Below, one piece after another: positions 1 through 7,206 of a DNA stretch of 12,337 nt. The stretch lies in contig JALAHE010000101.1 in the NCBI GenBank assembly GCA_022712075.1, forward strand, positions 1 to 12,337, written 5' to 3'. The position numbers and the translations under genes were made by a program. The number at the start of each line of letters is the position of its first letter. The stretch's first letter is position 1. The DNA is from Galactobacter sp. (GTDB taxonomy: Bacteria; Actinomycetota; Actinomycetes; Actinomycetales; Micrococcaceae). Below the pieces are notes generated by a model. That model was not told where the DNA came from and made no database searches. It saw only the letters and a list, made by a program, of their open reading frames with translations.

Positions 1-2
1 CC

Positions 3-1541
3 CCCAATCCTTTGCGCGAGAAGGACGATCGTCGTCTCAAGCGCATCTCCGGCCCCGGAACGCTGATCTTCTTCGGTGTGACGGGCGACCTTGCCCGCAA
101 GAAGCTCCTGCCGGCCGTGTACGACCTGGCCCACCGCGGCCTGCTCCCCGCGAGCTTCGGCGTGATCGGCTTCGGCCGCCGCGACTGGAGCCACGAGCAG
201 TTCGTCGAGCAGGCCCGCGCCTGGGTCGAGGAGCGCGCGCGCACCCCCTTCGACGAGGACGTCTGGAATCAGCTGGCCGGCGGCTTCCGCTTCGTGACCG
301 GCGGCTTCGACGACGACGCCGCCTACGAGCGCCTCGGCGAGGTGCTGCAGGAGCTCGACGACACCCGCGGCACGGGCGGCAACCGCGCCTTCTACCTCTC
401 CATCCCGCCGAAGGCCTTCGAAGCCGTCTGCGGCAAGCTCAGCGAGCACGGCCTCGCCGACCAGGCGTGGGAGGACCCGGAGACGGGTCAGCAGCCCTGG
501 CGCCGCGTCGTCATCGAGAAGCCCTTCGGCCACGACCTCCTCAGCGCCCGCGAGCTCAACGACGTCGTGGAGAGCGTGTTCCGCCCGGATGACGTCTTCC
601 GCATCGATCACTACCTTGGCAAGGAGACGGTCCAGAACCTCCTGGCGCTGCGCTTCGCCAACCGCCTCTTCGAGCCTCTGTGGAACGCGCAGCACGTGGA
701 CCACGTACAGATCACCATGGCCGAGGACATCGGCATCGGCGGCCGCGCCGGCTACTACGACGGCGTGGGCGCCGCCCGCGACGTCATCCAGAACCACCTG
801 CTCCAGCTCCTGGCCCTCACGGCCATGGAGGAGCCGGTCGGCTTCACGGCCGACGATCTGCGCGCCGAGAAGGAGAAGGTGCTCAGCGCCGTCAAGGTCC
901 CGGCCCACATCGCCTCGGCCTGCGCCCGCGGGCAGTACGCGGGCGGCTGGCAGGGCGGCGAGAAGGTCACCGGCTACCTCGAGGAGGAGGGTTTCGACCC
1001 GCACTCCACGACCGAGACCTTCGCCGCGATCCGCCTGGAGATCGCCACCCGCCGCTGGGACGGCGTGCCGTTCTACCTTCGCGCCGGCAAGCGCCTCGGC
1101 CGTCGCGTCACCGAGATCGCCGTGGTCTTCAAGAAGGCCCCGAACCTGCTCTTCCACGACAATTCCGGCGCCGACTTCGGCCAGAACGCCGTGGTCATCC
1201 GCGTGCAGCCTGACGAGGGAGCCACCTTGCGCATCGCCTCCAAGGTGCCAGGAACGCAGATGGAGGTGCGCGATGTGACGATGGATTTCTCCTACGGCAG
1301 CTCGTTCACCGAGTCCTCCCCCGAGGCCTACGAGCGCCTCATCCTCGACGTCCTGCTCGGCGAGCCGCCGCTCTTCCCGCGGCACGCCGAGGTGGAGCAG
1401 TCCTGGCGCATCCTCGATCCCTTCGAGGAGTACTGGGCCTCCCTCACCGAACAGCCGGAGCCGTACGCACCGGGCAGCTGGGGGCCGGATTCCGCCCACC
1501 TCCTGCTGGCCAAGGATGGAAGGACGTGGCGTCGCCCATGA
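3..1541 (+). CDS. zwf: Glucose-6-phosphate 1-dehydrogenase, 5'-partial
   Basis: This cytosolic enzyme oxidises glucose 6-phosphate to 6-phosphogluconolactone with NADP+, the entry step of the oxidative pentose-phosphate pathway. The N-terminal dinucleotide-binding stretch reads GVTGDLARKK. The active-site signature DHYLGKE is encoded at 606-626, and EKPFGHD lies upstream of it. The C-terminus (GSWGPDSAHLLLAKDGRTW) looks complete. The frame is already open at base 3 and reads PNPLREKDDRRL; family members in related actinobacteria have a similar NPLR-type segment before the nucleotide-binding domain. The TTG at 12 is therefore unlikely to be the start, and some 10-20 N-terminal residues probably lie outside the window. 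The stop overlaps the opcA ATG by 4 nt (ATGA), implying co-transcription and translational coupling. The family assignment is certain; the true start cannot be seen. Confidence 0.97.
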   Translation, partial: PNPLREKDDRRLKRISGPGTLIFFGVTGDLARKKLLPAVYDLAHRGLLPASFGVIGFGRRDWSHEQFVEQARAWVEERARTPFDEDVWNQLAGGFRFVTGGFDDDAAYERLGEVLQELDDTRGTGGNRAFYLSIPPKAFEAVCGKLSEHGLADQAWEDPETGQQPWRRVVIEKPFGHDLLSARELNDVVESVFRPDDVFRIDHYLGKETVQNLLALRFANRLFEPLWNAQHVDHVQITMAEDIGIGGRAGYYDGVGAARDVIQNHLLQLLALTAMEEPVGFTADDLRAEKEKVLSAVKVPAHIASACARGQYAGGWQGGEKVTGYLEEEGFDPHSTTETFAAIRLEIATRRWDGVPFYLRAGKRLGRRVTEIAVVFKKAPNLLFHDNSGADFGQNAVVIRVQPDEGATLRIASKVPGTQMEVRDVTMDFSYGSSFTESSPEAYERLILDVLLGEPPLFPRHAEVEQSWRILDPFEEYWASLTEQPEPYAPGSWGPDSAHLLLAKDGRTWRRP

Positions 1542-2281
1542 TCGTCGATCTCCCAGACACCAAGACCTCCCAGGTTGCCAAGACGCTCGTCATGCTGCGC
1601 CGCGAGGGCCACGTTGGCTCCAACGCGCGCGTGCTGACGCTCGTGGTCTCTACGCTCCCTGGCCATGAAGAGGCGGCCGTCGAGGCGGCCCAGGCCGCGG
1701 CCCGCGAACACCCTTGCCGCGTCATCGTGGTCGTCCGCGAGGGCGCCGACCGCCCCACCGGGCTCTCGGGCGAGGTCCGCGTCGGCGGCGATGCCGGCGC
1801 CTCCGAGGTCATCATCCTGCGCACCTCCGGCGAGCTCAACGAGCCGGACGAGTCGCTCATCTCGGCGCTCCTGCTGCCGGACGACCCGGTCGTCTCCTGG
1901 TGGCCCTCCGGCGTTCCCGAGGACGTGTCCTCCACGCCGCTCGGAGTCATCTCGCAGCGCCGCATCACCGACGCCGCGGCCGAGCCGGATCCGCTTGACG
2001 CCCTGAACCGCCTGGCCGCCTCGTGGCGCCCCGGGGACACGGATCTGTCCTGGACGCGCCTGACGCTCTGGCGCACGCAGCTGACCTCCATCCTGGATCA
2101 GTACGGCACGCGCGGGCTGCGCGACATCACGGTGCACGGGGCGCTCACCTCCACCAGCACGGTTCTGCTTGCGGCGTGGCTGCAGCTGCAGCTCCCCACC
2201 GTCCCGGTCCGCCTCGCCGCGGCCGAGGGCGAGGCGCCCGTGCAGGGCGTGCGCCTGGCCCGCCGCGGCGGCGACGTGTAG
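1538..2281 (+). CDS. opcA: OpcA, glucose-6-phosphate dehydrogenase assembly protein, truncated by in-frame TAG
   Basis: OpcA is an accessory protein that promotes oligomerisation and activity of the Zwf dehydrogenase in cyanobacteria and actinobacteria. The start chosen is the ATG at 1538, giving MIVDLPDTKTSQVAK, a typical OpcA beginning that overlaps the zwf stop by ATGA. A GTG at 1526 would add four residues (MASP) and is less likely. Purine-rich AAGGA copies lie at 1512-1516 and 1520-1524. The conserved core LLPDDPVVSWWPSG falls at about residues 112-125. The frame stops at TAG 2279-2281 after 247 residues, but the following codons continue in the same frame as a recognisable OpcA C-terminus to 2482. 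An uninterrupted product would be 314 residues, close to the usual family length. This is therefore a nonsense-mutated gene, a sequencing error, or a truncated but functional protein; the sequence cannot decide. Confidence 0.9.
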   Translation: MIVDLPDTKTSQVAKTLVMLRREGHVGSNARVLTLVVSTLPGHEEAAVEAAQAAAREHPCRVIVVVREGADRPTGLSGEVRVGGDAGASEVIILRTSGELNEPDESLISALLLPDDPVVSWWPSGVPEDVSSTPLGVISQRRITDAAAEPDPLDALNRLAASWRPGDTDLSWTRLTLWRTQLTSILDQYGTRGLRDITVHGALTSTSTVLLAAWLQLQLPTVPVRLAAAEGEAPVQGVRLARRGGDV

Positions 2282-2482
2282 ATCTCGCTTCACGACGTAT
2301 CCTTAAAAAAAAAATACCTGCCGGGCCAGTCGGTCCAGCACGTGGCGCTTCCCGTGCGCACGCTGCCTGCGTGCCTCGCCGAGGAGCTGCGCCGCCTCGA
2401 CGACGACGTCGTGCTCGGTCGCGTGCTCACGCACGGCCTCCCGGCCTGCAACCTCTCCCCCGTCGCGCCCAGCCCCCGCTAG
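2282..2482 (+). pseudogene. opcA: Detached C-terminal part of opcA, in frame after the TAG
   Basis: Reading on from the TAG at 2279-2281 without a frame change gives 66 sense codons ending at TAG 2480-2482. They include PGQSVQHVALPVR followed by CLAEELRRLDDD. OpcA proteins, as I recall them, end with this kind of block (PG...V.L..R....CLAEELRRLD), so these codons belong to the gene upstream. The segment has no start codon with a Shine-Dalgarno sequence and is probably not translated alone. It contains unusual codons for this genome, TTA AAA AAA AAA at 2303-2314, within an A10 run at 2305-2314. The part after the run reverts to normal GC-rich codon use. Confidence 0.75.
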
Positions 2483-2501
2483 GGGGAAGGCAACACCACG
2501 C

Positions 2502-2550
2502 CACAGCCCGACGTCGCGCGCCCCAGGCAAGCGCGCGACGTCGGGCTGTG
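2502..2550. terminator. Perfect 19-bp hairpin after opcA
   Basis: The arms at 2502-2520 and 2532-2550 are exact reverse complements (CACAGCCCGACGTCGCGCG and its partner), with an 11-nt loop. It lies 19 nt after the final opcA-frame stop (2482) and ahead of the convergent secG end, so it probably terminates opcA and may act in both directions. There is no U-tract on either side, which is common for actinobacterial terminators. Confidence 0.75.
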
Positions 2551-2589
2551 TGCTGTGCCCGGGCCGCCGGCGGTGGGCCGTGAACGCAA

Positions 2590-2626
2590 CAGGGGCCGGA
2601 ACCTCGCGAGGAGGTTCCGGCCCCTG
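2590..2626 (-). terminator. Perfect 16-bp hairpin downstream of secG
   Basis: The arms at 2590-2605 and 2611-2626 pair exactly around a 5-nt loop (GCGAG). The hairpin begins 30 nt beyond the secG stop on the minus strand and is followed there by GTTGCGTTC, a modestly T-rich tail. It is the likely end of the gap/pgk-tpiA-secG transcript. Confidence 0.78.
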
Positions 2627-2656
2627 GGGCACCGCGGGCTGGCCGCGGCGGGAGCG

Positions 2657-2908
2657 TCAGACGGTCGGGTTGAAGCGCATGAGCAGCGCGAGCCCGATGA
2701 TGCCGGCGATCCAGATGACCGAAATCCACACCGTGATGGTGGTCAGGGTCTTCTCGGCGCTGCCGGAGGAACCCAGCGAGGAGGTCATGCCACCACCGAA
2801 CATGTCGGAGATGCCGCCACCGCGGCCCTTGTGGAGCAGGACCGTCAGAGCCAGGAGCACGCTGGTGAGGGCCACCAGGACCTGAAGGACGATCGTCAGC
2901 ACGTTCAC
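2657..2908 (-). CDS. secG: SecG, preprotein translocase subunit
   Basis: SecG is the small non-essential membrane subunit of the SecYEG channel and assists SecA-driven export. The 83-residue product shows the family layout: a first hydrophobic helix at about residues 3-24, then the cytoplasmic loop HKGRGGGISDMFGGG with GSSGSAEK, then a second helix at about 56-77. The GTG start at 2908 has a purine-rich GAAAGAGAG at 2917-2925, 8 nt upstream. It is the last gene of the pgk-tpiA-secG run, starting 32 nt after the tpiA stop, a linkage seen widely in actinobacteria. Length and topology are normal. Confidence 0.95.
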   Translation of the reverse strand: MNVLTIVLQVLVALTSVLLALTVLLHKGRGGGISDMFGGGMTSSLGSSGSAEKTLTTITVWISVIWIAGIIGLALLMRFNPTV

Positions 2909-2940
2909 TGCGGGGACTCTCTTTCGTCTAAGGGATTCGC

Positions 2941-3765
2941 TCAGCGCTGCCCGTCGGTGACGAGGTGCTGCTCGAACCGTGCAATATTAGCAAATTCCCC
3001 GGCGTCGAGGCTCGCGCCGCCGACCAACACGCCGTCCACGTCCACCTCGGACATGATCGCCGCCACGTTGGCCGCCTTCACGGAGCCGCCGTAGAGCAGG
3101 CGCAGGCCCTCGGCCGCTTCGTCGCCATGGGAGGCGCGAACTGCCTCGCGCAGCGCGGCGCACATCTCCTGGGCGTCGGCCGGGCCGGCCACCTCGCCCG
3201 TGCCGATGGCCCAGACGGGCTCGTAGGCCACCACGAGGTTCGCGACGGTCGCCGCATCGAGCTGGCTCGTCACAGCGTTGAGCTGGTCGAGCGTGTGCTG
3301 CACGTGGGTGCCTGCCCGGCGCACCTCGAGGCTCTCGCCGACGCACAGCACCGGGACGAGCTCGTGGCGCAGGGCGGCCTGCACCTTGGCCAGCGCGACG
3401 TCGTCGCCCTCGCCGTGCAGCGTGCGGCGCTCCGAGTGGCCAACGAGCACAAAGCCGCAGCCGAGGGCCTTGAGGAAGGCGCCCGAGATGTCGCCCGTGT
3501 ACGCTCCCTCGTCCGCCGGGGAGAGGTCCTGGCCGCCGTAGGCCACCGGGAGGTCGTCGCCGGCCACGAGCGTCTGCACGCCGCGCAGATCGGTGAACGG
3601 CGGGAAGACGGCCACCTCCACGCGGTCGAACTTAAAGTTGGCGTCTTGGAGGGTCCACACGGTCTTCTGCAGCAGGGTGATGCCCTGGCGGTGGTCCATG
3701 TTCATCTTCCAGTTGCCGGCGATCAGCGGGCGACGGAGGAACTTGCCATCGACGATCTTCGCCAT
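2941..3765 (-). CDS. tpiA: Triosephosphate isomerase
   Basis: This cytosolic glycolytic enzyme interconverts dihydroxyacetone phosphate and glyceraldehyde 3-phosphate. The 274-residue protein has the catalytic Lys in GNWKMN (K20), the electrophilic His in GHSERR (H110), the catalytic base in AYEPVWAIGTG (E182), and the phosphate-binding YGGSV (about 225-229) and LVGGASL (about 247-253) loops. The ATG at 3765 is preceded by GGGAAG inside the end of pgk, only 4 nt separate the two genes, and homology begins here, so the frame further upstream (open to 4203, antiparallel to nothing but overlapping pgk codons) is not part of the gene. Tight spacing implies co-transcription with pgk and secG. No key residue is missing. 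Confidence 0.97.
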   Translation of the reverse strand: MAKIVDGKFLRRPLIAGNWKMNMDHRQGITLLQKTVWTLQDANFKFDRVEVAVFPPFTDLRGVQTLVAGDDLPVAYGGQDLSPADEGAYTGDISGAFLKALGCGFVLVGHSERRTLHGEGDDVALAKVQAALRHELVPVLCVGESLEVRRAGTHVQHTLDQLNAVTSQLDAATVANLVVAYEPVWAIGTGEVAGPADAQEMCAALREAVRASHGDEAAEGLRLLYGGSVKAANVAAIMSEVDVDGVLVGGASLDAGEFANIARFEQHLVTDGQR

Positions 3766-3769
3766 GGTG

Positions 3770-5002
<1,233 letters not shown>

Positions 5003-5009
5003 GGCATCA

Positions 5010-5015
5010 ACTTTA
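5010..5015 (-). promoter_or_regulatory. Candidate leaderless -10 element of pgk (TAAAGT)
   Basis: On the minus strand TAAAGT fits the TANNNT sigma-70-type -10 consensus and ends exactly 7 nt before the pgk ATG. The gene has no Shine-Dalgarno sequence. No good -35 is visible. The same geometry recurs at rapZ and uvrC. Confidence 0.5.
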
Positions 5016-5022
5016 GGCCAGC

Positions 5023-5068
5023 GCACGACGCCCGCCACACCGAGGTCTCGGTGTGGCGGGCGTCGTGC
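5023..5068 (-). terminator. Perfect 21-bp hairpin between gap and pgk
   Basis: The arms at 5023-5043 and 5048-5068 are exact reverse complements around a 4-nt loop (GACC on the minus strand). On the minus strand it starts 16 nt after the gap stop and ends 20 nt before the pgk ATG. It has no U-tract. It could terminate or attenuate transcription after gap, or stabilise the 3' end of a processed gap mRNA. Confidence 0.7.
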
Positions 5069-5084
5069 TTCACTGAACCTGCGC

Positions 5085-6095
5085 TCAGAGCTTCTCGCCG
5101 ACAAACGCGGCGATGTCGACGAGGCGGGAGGTGTAGCCCCACTCGTTGTCGTACCAGCCGAAGACCTTGACCTGCTGGCCGATGACCTGGGTCAGCGGGG
5201 CGTCGAAGATCATCGAGTGCGAGTCGCCAACGATGTCGGAGGAGACGATCGGGTCCTCGTTGTACTTCACGTACGGAGCGAGGGCGCCCTCGGAGGCGGC
5301 CTTGGCGTAGGCGGCGTTGACGGCCTCGACCGTGACGGGCTTGCTCACGGTGACCGTGAGGTCGGTGATGGAGCCCGTGATGACGGGGACACGGAGGGCG
5401 GAGCCGTTGAGCTTGCCGGCCAGCTCCGGGAGCACCTCGCCGATGGCCTTGGCGGCACCCGTGGAGGTCGGGATGGTGTTCTGCGCGGCGGCGCGTGCGC
5501 GCCGCTTGTCGCCCTTGTGCACGTTGTCGTGCAGGTTCTGATCGCCCGTGTAGGCGTGCACCGTGGTCATGAGACCCTCGACGACGCCGAACTCGTCGTT
5601 GATGATCTTGGCCAGCGGGGCCAGGCAGTTGGTGGTGCACGAGGCGTTCGAGATGACGTTCATCGTGGCCGGGTCGTAGGTGCCCTCGTTGACGCCGAGC
5701 ACGAAGGTGCCGTCGACGTTCTTGCCGGGGGCGGAGATGATGACCTTCTTGGCGCCGCCGGCGAGGTGGGCCTTGGCCTTCTCACCGTCGGTGAACAGGC
5801 CGGTGCACTCAAGCACGATCTCCGCGCCGGCACCGGCCCAGTCGATCTCGGCCGGGTCGCGGTGCTGCGTGACCGTGATGGCCTTGCCGTCCACGATCAG
5901 GTTCTGGCCGTCGGCCTCAACCGTGCCCGGGTAGGCGCCCAGGATCGTGTCGTACTTGATGAGCATCGCGATGTCGTCGACGGGGGCGAGATCGTTGATG
6001 GCCACGATCTCCACGTCGCGGCCCTGGGCCTTGATGACGCGAAGGACGTTGCGACCGATGCGGCCAAACCCGTTGATGCCGATGCGAGTGGTCAC
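5085..6095 (-). CDS. gap: Glyceraldehyde-3-phosphate dehydrogenase, type I
   Basis: GAPDH oxidises and phosphorylates glyceraldehyde 3-phosphate to 1,3-bisphosphoglycerate. The 336-residue product has the N-terminal Rossmann motif INGFGRIGR (residues 7-15), the AINDL segment (32-36) typical of NAD-using enzymes, the active-site SNASCTTNC with C153, the catalytic H180 in TTVHAYTGDQ, STGAAKAIG and the C-terminal WYDNEWGYTSR. The start is GTG at 6095, with AAGGAG at 6103-6108, 7 nt upstream; the frame reaches 6137 but the extra residues are not family-like. The S-loop reads DNVHKGDKRRAR, whereas many type I enzymes have D(G/L)PHKDLRRAR, a local variation near the cofactor site. It is followed by a 21-bp hairpin before pgk and preceded by a long leader after sodA. 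Confidence 0.97.
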   Translation of the reverse strand: MTTRIGINGFGRIGRNVLRVIKAQGRDVEIVAINDLAPVDDIAMLIKYDTILGAYPGTVEADGQNLIVDGKAITVTQHRDPAEIDWAGAGAEIVLECTGLFTDGEKAKAHLAGGAKKVIISAPGKNVDGTFVLGVNEGTYDPATMNVISNASCTTNCLAPLAKIINDEFGVVEGLMTTVHAYTGDQNLHDNVHKGDKRRARAAAQNTIPTSTGAAKAIGEVLPELAGKLNGSALRVPVITGSITDLTVTVSKPVTVEAVNAAYAKAASEGALAPYVKYNEDPIVSSDIVGDSHSMIFDAPLTQVIGQQVKVFGWYDNEWGYTSRLVDIAAFVGEKL

Positions 6096-6295
6096 TGCTG
6101 TGCTCCTTGAGACGAGCAGGCCGCGACGAGGGAGCAAGAGTGTGGCTCCCGGAGTTCAAGAGACCGACGCGGCCCGGATTTCCATGATGGACCGGGGACA
6201 CACCGTCGTGTCTCGGCCGCCGAATAGGGCGGCCTGTGGCGCGGTTCGCGGGTGATTTCCCCGCGGTTTCGCGCTGATGTCTTTCAGTCTACACG
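6096..6295 (-). promoter_or_regulatory. Leader and promoter region of gap
   Basis: About 200 nt separate the sodA terminator from the gap start. The only TANNNT match I find in this stretch on the minus strand is TAGACT at 6286-6291, without a recognisable -35; if used, the gap mRNA would have a leader of about 180 nt. Short inverted repeats lie in it: GGCCGCC/GGCGGCC at 6215-6221 and 6228-6234, and GACAC/GTGTC at 6197-6201 and 6208-6212. No known riboswitch is recognised. The ribosome binding site AAGGAG is at 6103-6108. Confidence 0.4.
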
Positions 6296-6342
6296 CTTCG
6301 CGCCCGGACCGTGAGAGTCATCTCACAGCGCCGGGCGCGAAG
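6296..6342 (-). terminator. Composite hairpin downstream of sodA
   Basis: The outer arms CTTCGCGCCCGG (6296-6307) and CCGGGCGCGAAG (6331-6342) pair over 12 bp. Inside lies a second 6-bp stem, GTGAGA (6311-6316) with TCTCAC (6321-6326), and a GTCA loop. It begins 29 nt after the sodA stop on the minus strand, so it is the likely sodA terminator. Confidence 0.68.
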
Positions 6343-6371
6343 GGCTAGAACAGCTGAGGTGCGGGGCTAAA

Positions 6372-7001
6372 TCAGCGGCCCGGAACGATGAGCTGCTGGG
6401 CGCCGGAGCGGGCGGCCTCGAAGCGGGCGGAGACGTCGGCCCAGTTCACGATGTTCCAGAAGGCCTTGACGTAGTCGGCCTTGACGTTGACGTAGTCCAG
6501 GTAGAAGGCGTGCTCCCACATGTCCAGCATCAGCAGCGGGGTCGTGGCCACCGGCACGTTGCCCTGCTGATCGTAGAGCTGCTCAATGACGAGGTTGCCA
6601 CCAAGGCCCTCGAGGGCGAGCAGGGCCCAGCCGGAGCCCTGGATGCCCAGAGCGGCCTGGGTGAAGTGGGCCTGGAAGGCCTCGAAGGAACCGAAGGCGT
6701 CGTCGATGGCCGCGGCCAGCTCGCCCTCGGGACGGTCGCCGCCCTCCGGGGAGAGGTTGTTCCAGAAGATCGAGTGGTTGGTGTGGCCACCCAGGTTGAA
6801 GGCCAGGTCCTTGGAGAACTTGGCGATGTTGGCGAAGTCGTTCTTCTCGCGAGCCTCGGCGAGCTGCTCCAGGGCCTTGTTGGCGCCGGCCACGTAGGTG
6901 GCGTGGTGCTTGTCATGGTGCAGTTCCATGATGCGGGCGGAGATGTTCGGCTCCAGAGCGGCGTAGTCGTACGGCAGCTCCGGGAGGGTGTACAGCGACA
7001 T
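6372..7001 (-). CDS. sodA: Superoxide dismutase, Mn/Fe family (probably Mn type)
   Basis: This cytosolic enzyme dismutes superoxide to oxygen and hydrogen peroxide. The 209-residue protein has all four metal ligands: H28 (MELHHDKHH), H76 (GGHTNHSIFW), and D160 and H164 in the family signature DMWEHAFY. The N-terminal alpha-hairpin and C-terminal alpha/beta domain are both present, and the length is normal. The second-shell position reads YDQQGN (Q145/Q146), where the Fe enzyme of Mycobacterium tuberculosis has His; Gln there is associated with manganese, so Mn is inferred. The ATG at 7001 has GGAGG 4 nt upstream, a short spacing. There is no signal peptide. It sits alone between whiA and gap with its own terminator, and the upstream gap holds a possible promoter. 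Confidence 0.97.
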   Translation of the reverse strand: MSLYTLPELPYDYAALEPNISARIMELHHDKHHATYVAGANKALEQLAEAREKNDFANIAKFSKDLAFNLGGHTNHSIFWNNLSPEGGDRPEGELAAAIDDAFGSFEAFQAHFTQAALGIQGSGWALLALEGLGGNLVIEQLYDQQGNVPVATTPLLMLDMWEHAFYLDYVNVKADYVKAFWNIVNWADVSARFEAARSGAQQLIVPGR

Positions 7002-7083
7002 GATTCCTCCAGTTCATGGGCGACACACGTGCTGTTGCCGCCCGTTCTTCTTGTGTGCGGGCCGCAAGGGCCCACTTCCCTAG

Positions 7084-7114
7084 ACACTAGCGCGCCCGGG
7101 GACAGCAGGCACAA
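7084..7114 (-). promoter_or_regulatory. Possible sodA promoter
   Basis: On the minus strand TTGTGC (7109-7114) and TAGTGT (7084-7089) resemble -35 and -10 elements, but the 19-nt spacer is long. It would give a leader of about 75 nt to the sodA ATG. The case rests on the hexamers alone. Confidence 0.3.
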
Positions 7115-7206
7115 CCGTGCGCAACGCGGCGTCTATTCCCCTTCCGGGCGTGTCGGCCTCAAGGCGGAAGGCCCGACGCCGGGTGGCCGTGTGGGCGGCG
7201 CGGGCG

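Larger units (their letters stand above)
2483..2656. other. Convergent intergenic region between opcA and secG
   Basis: This stretch separates the two converging transcription units and holds two strong hairpins, listed separately. I see no open frame resembling 6-phosphogluconolactonase, although that gene often sits here in related genomes. Confidence 0.8.

Noticed and set aside
2279..2281. Programmed TAG recoding (pyrrolysine or read-through) in opcA
   Set aside because: I see no pyl genes or recognised recoding element in the window, and OpcA is not known to need recoding. A nonsense mutation or sequence error is simpler.
5003..5104. N-terminal extension of the pgk frame
   Set aside because: It translates the intergenic hairpin and the end of gap and has no family similarity; the conserved start is MSAQTL at 5002.
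6310..6328. CRP/GlxR-type operator in the sodA-gap intergenic region
   Set aside because: GTGA and TCAC half-sites are present but spaced by 8 nt rather than the 6 nt of the consensus, and they form the inner stem of a terminator-like hairpin.
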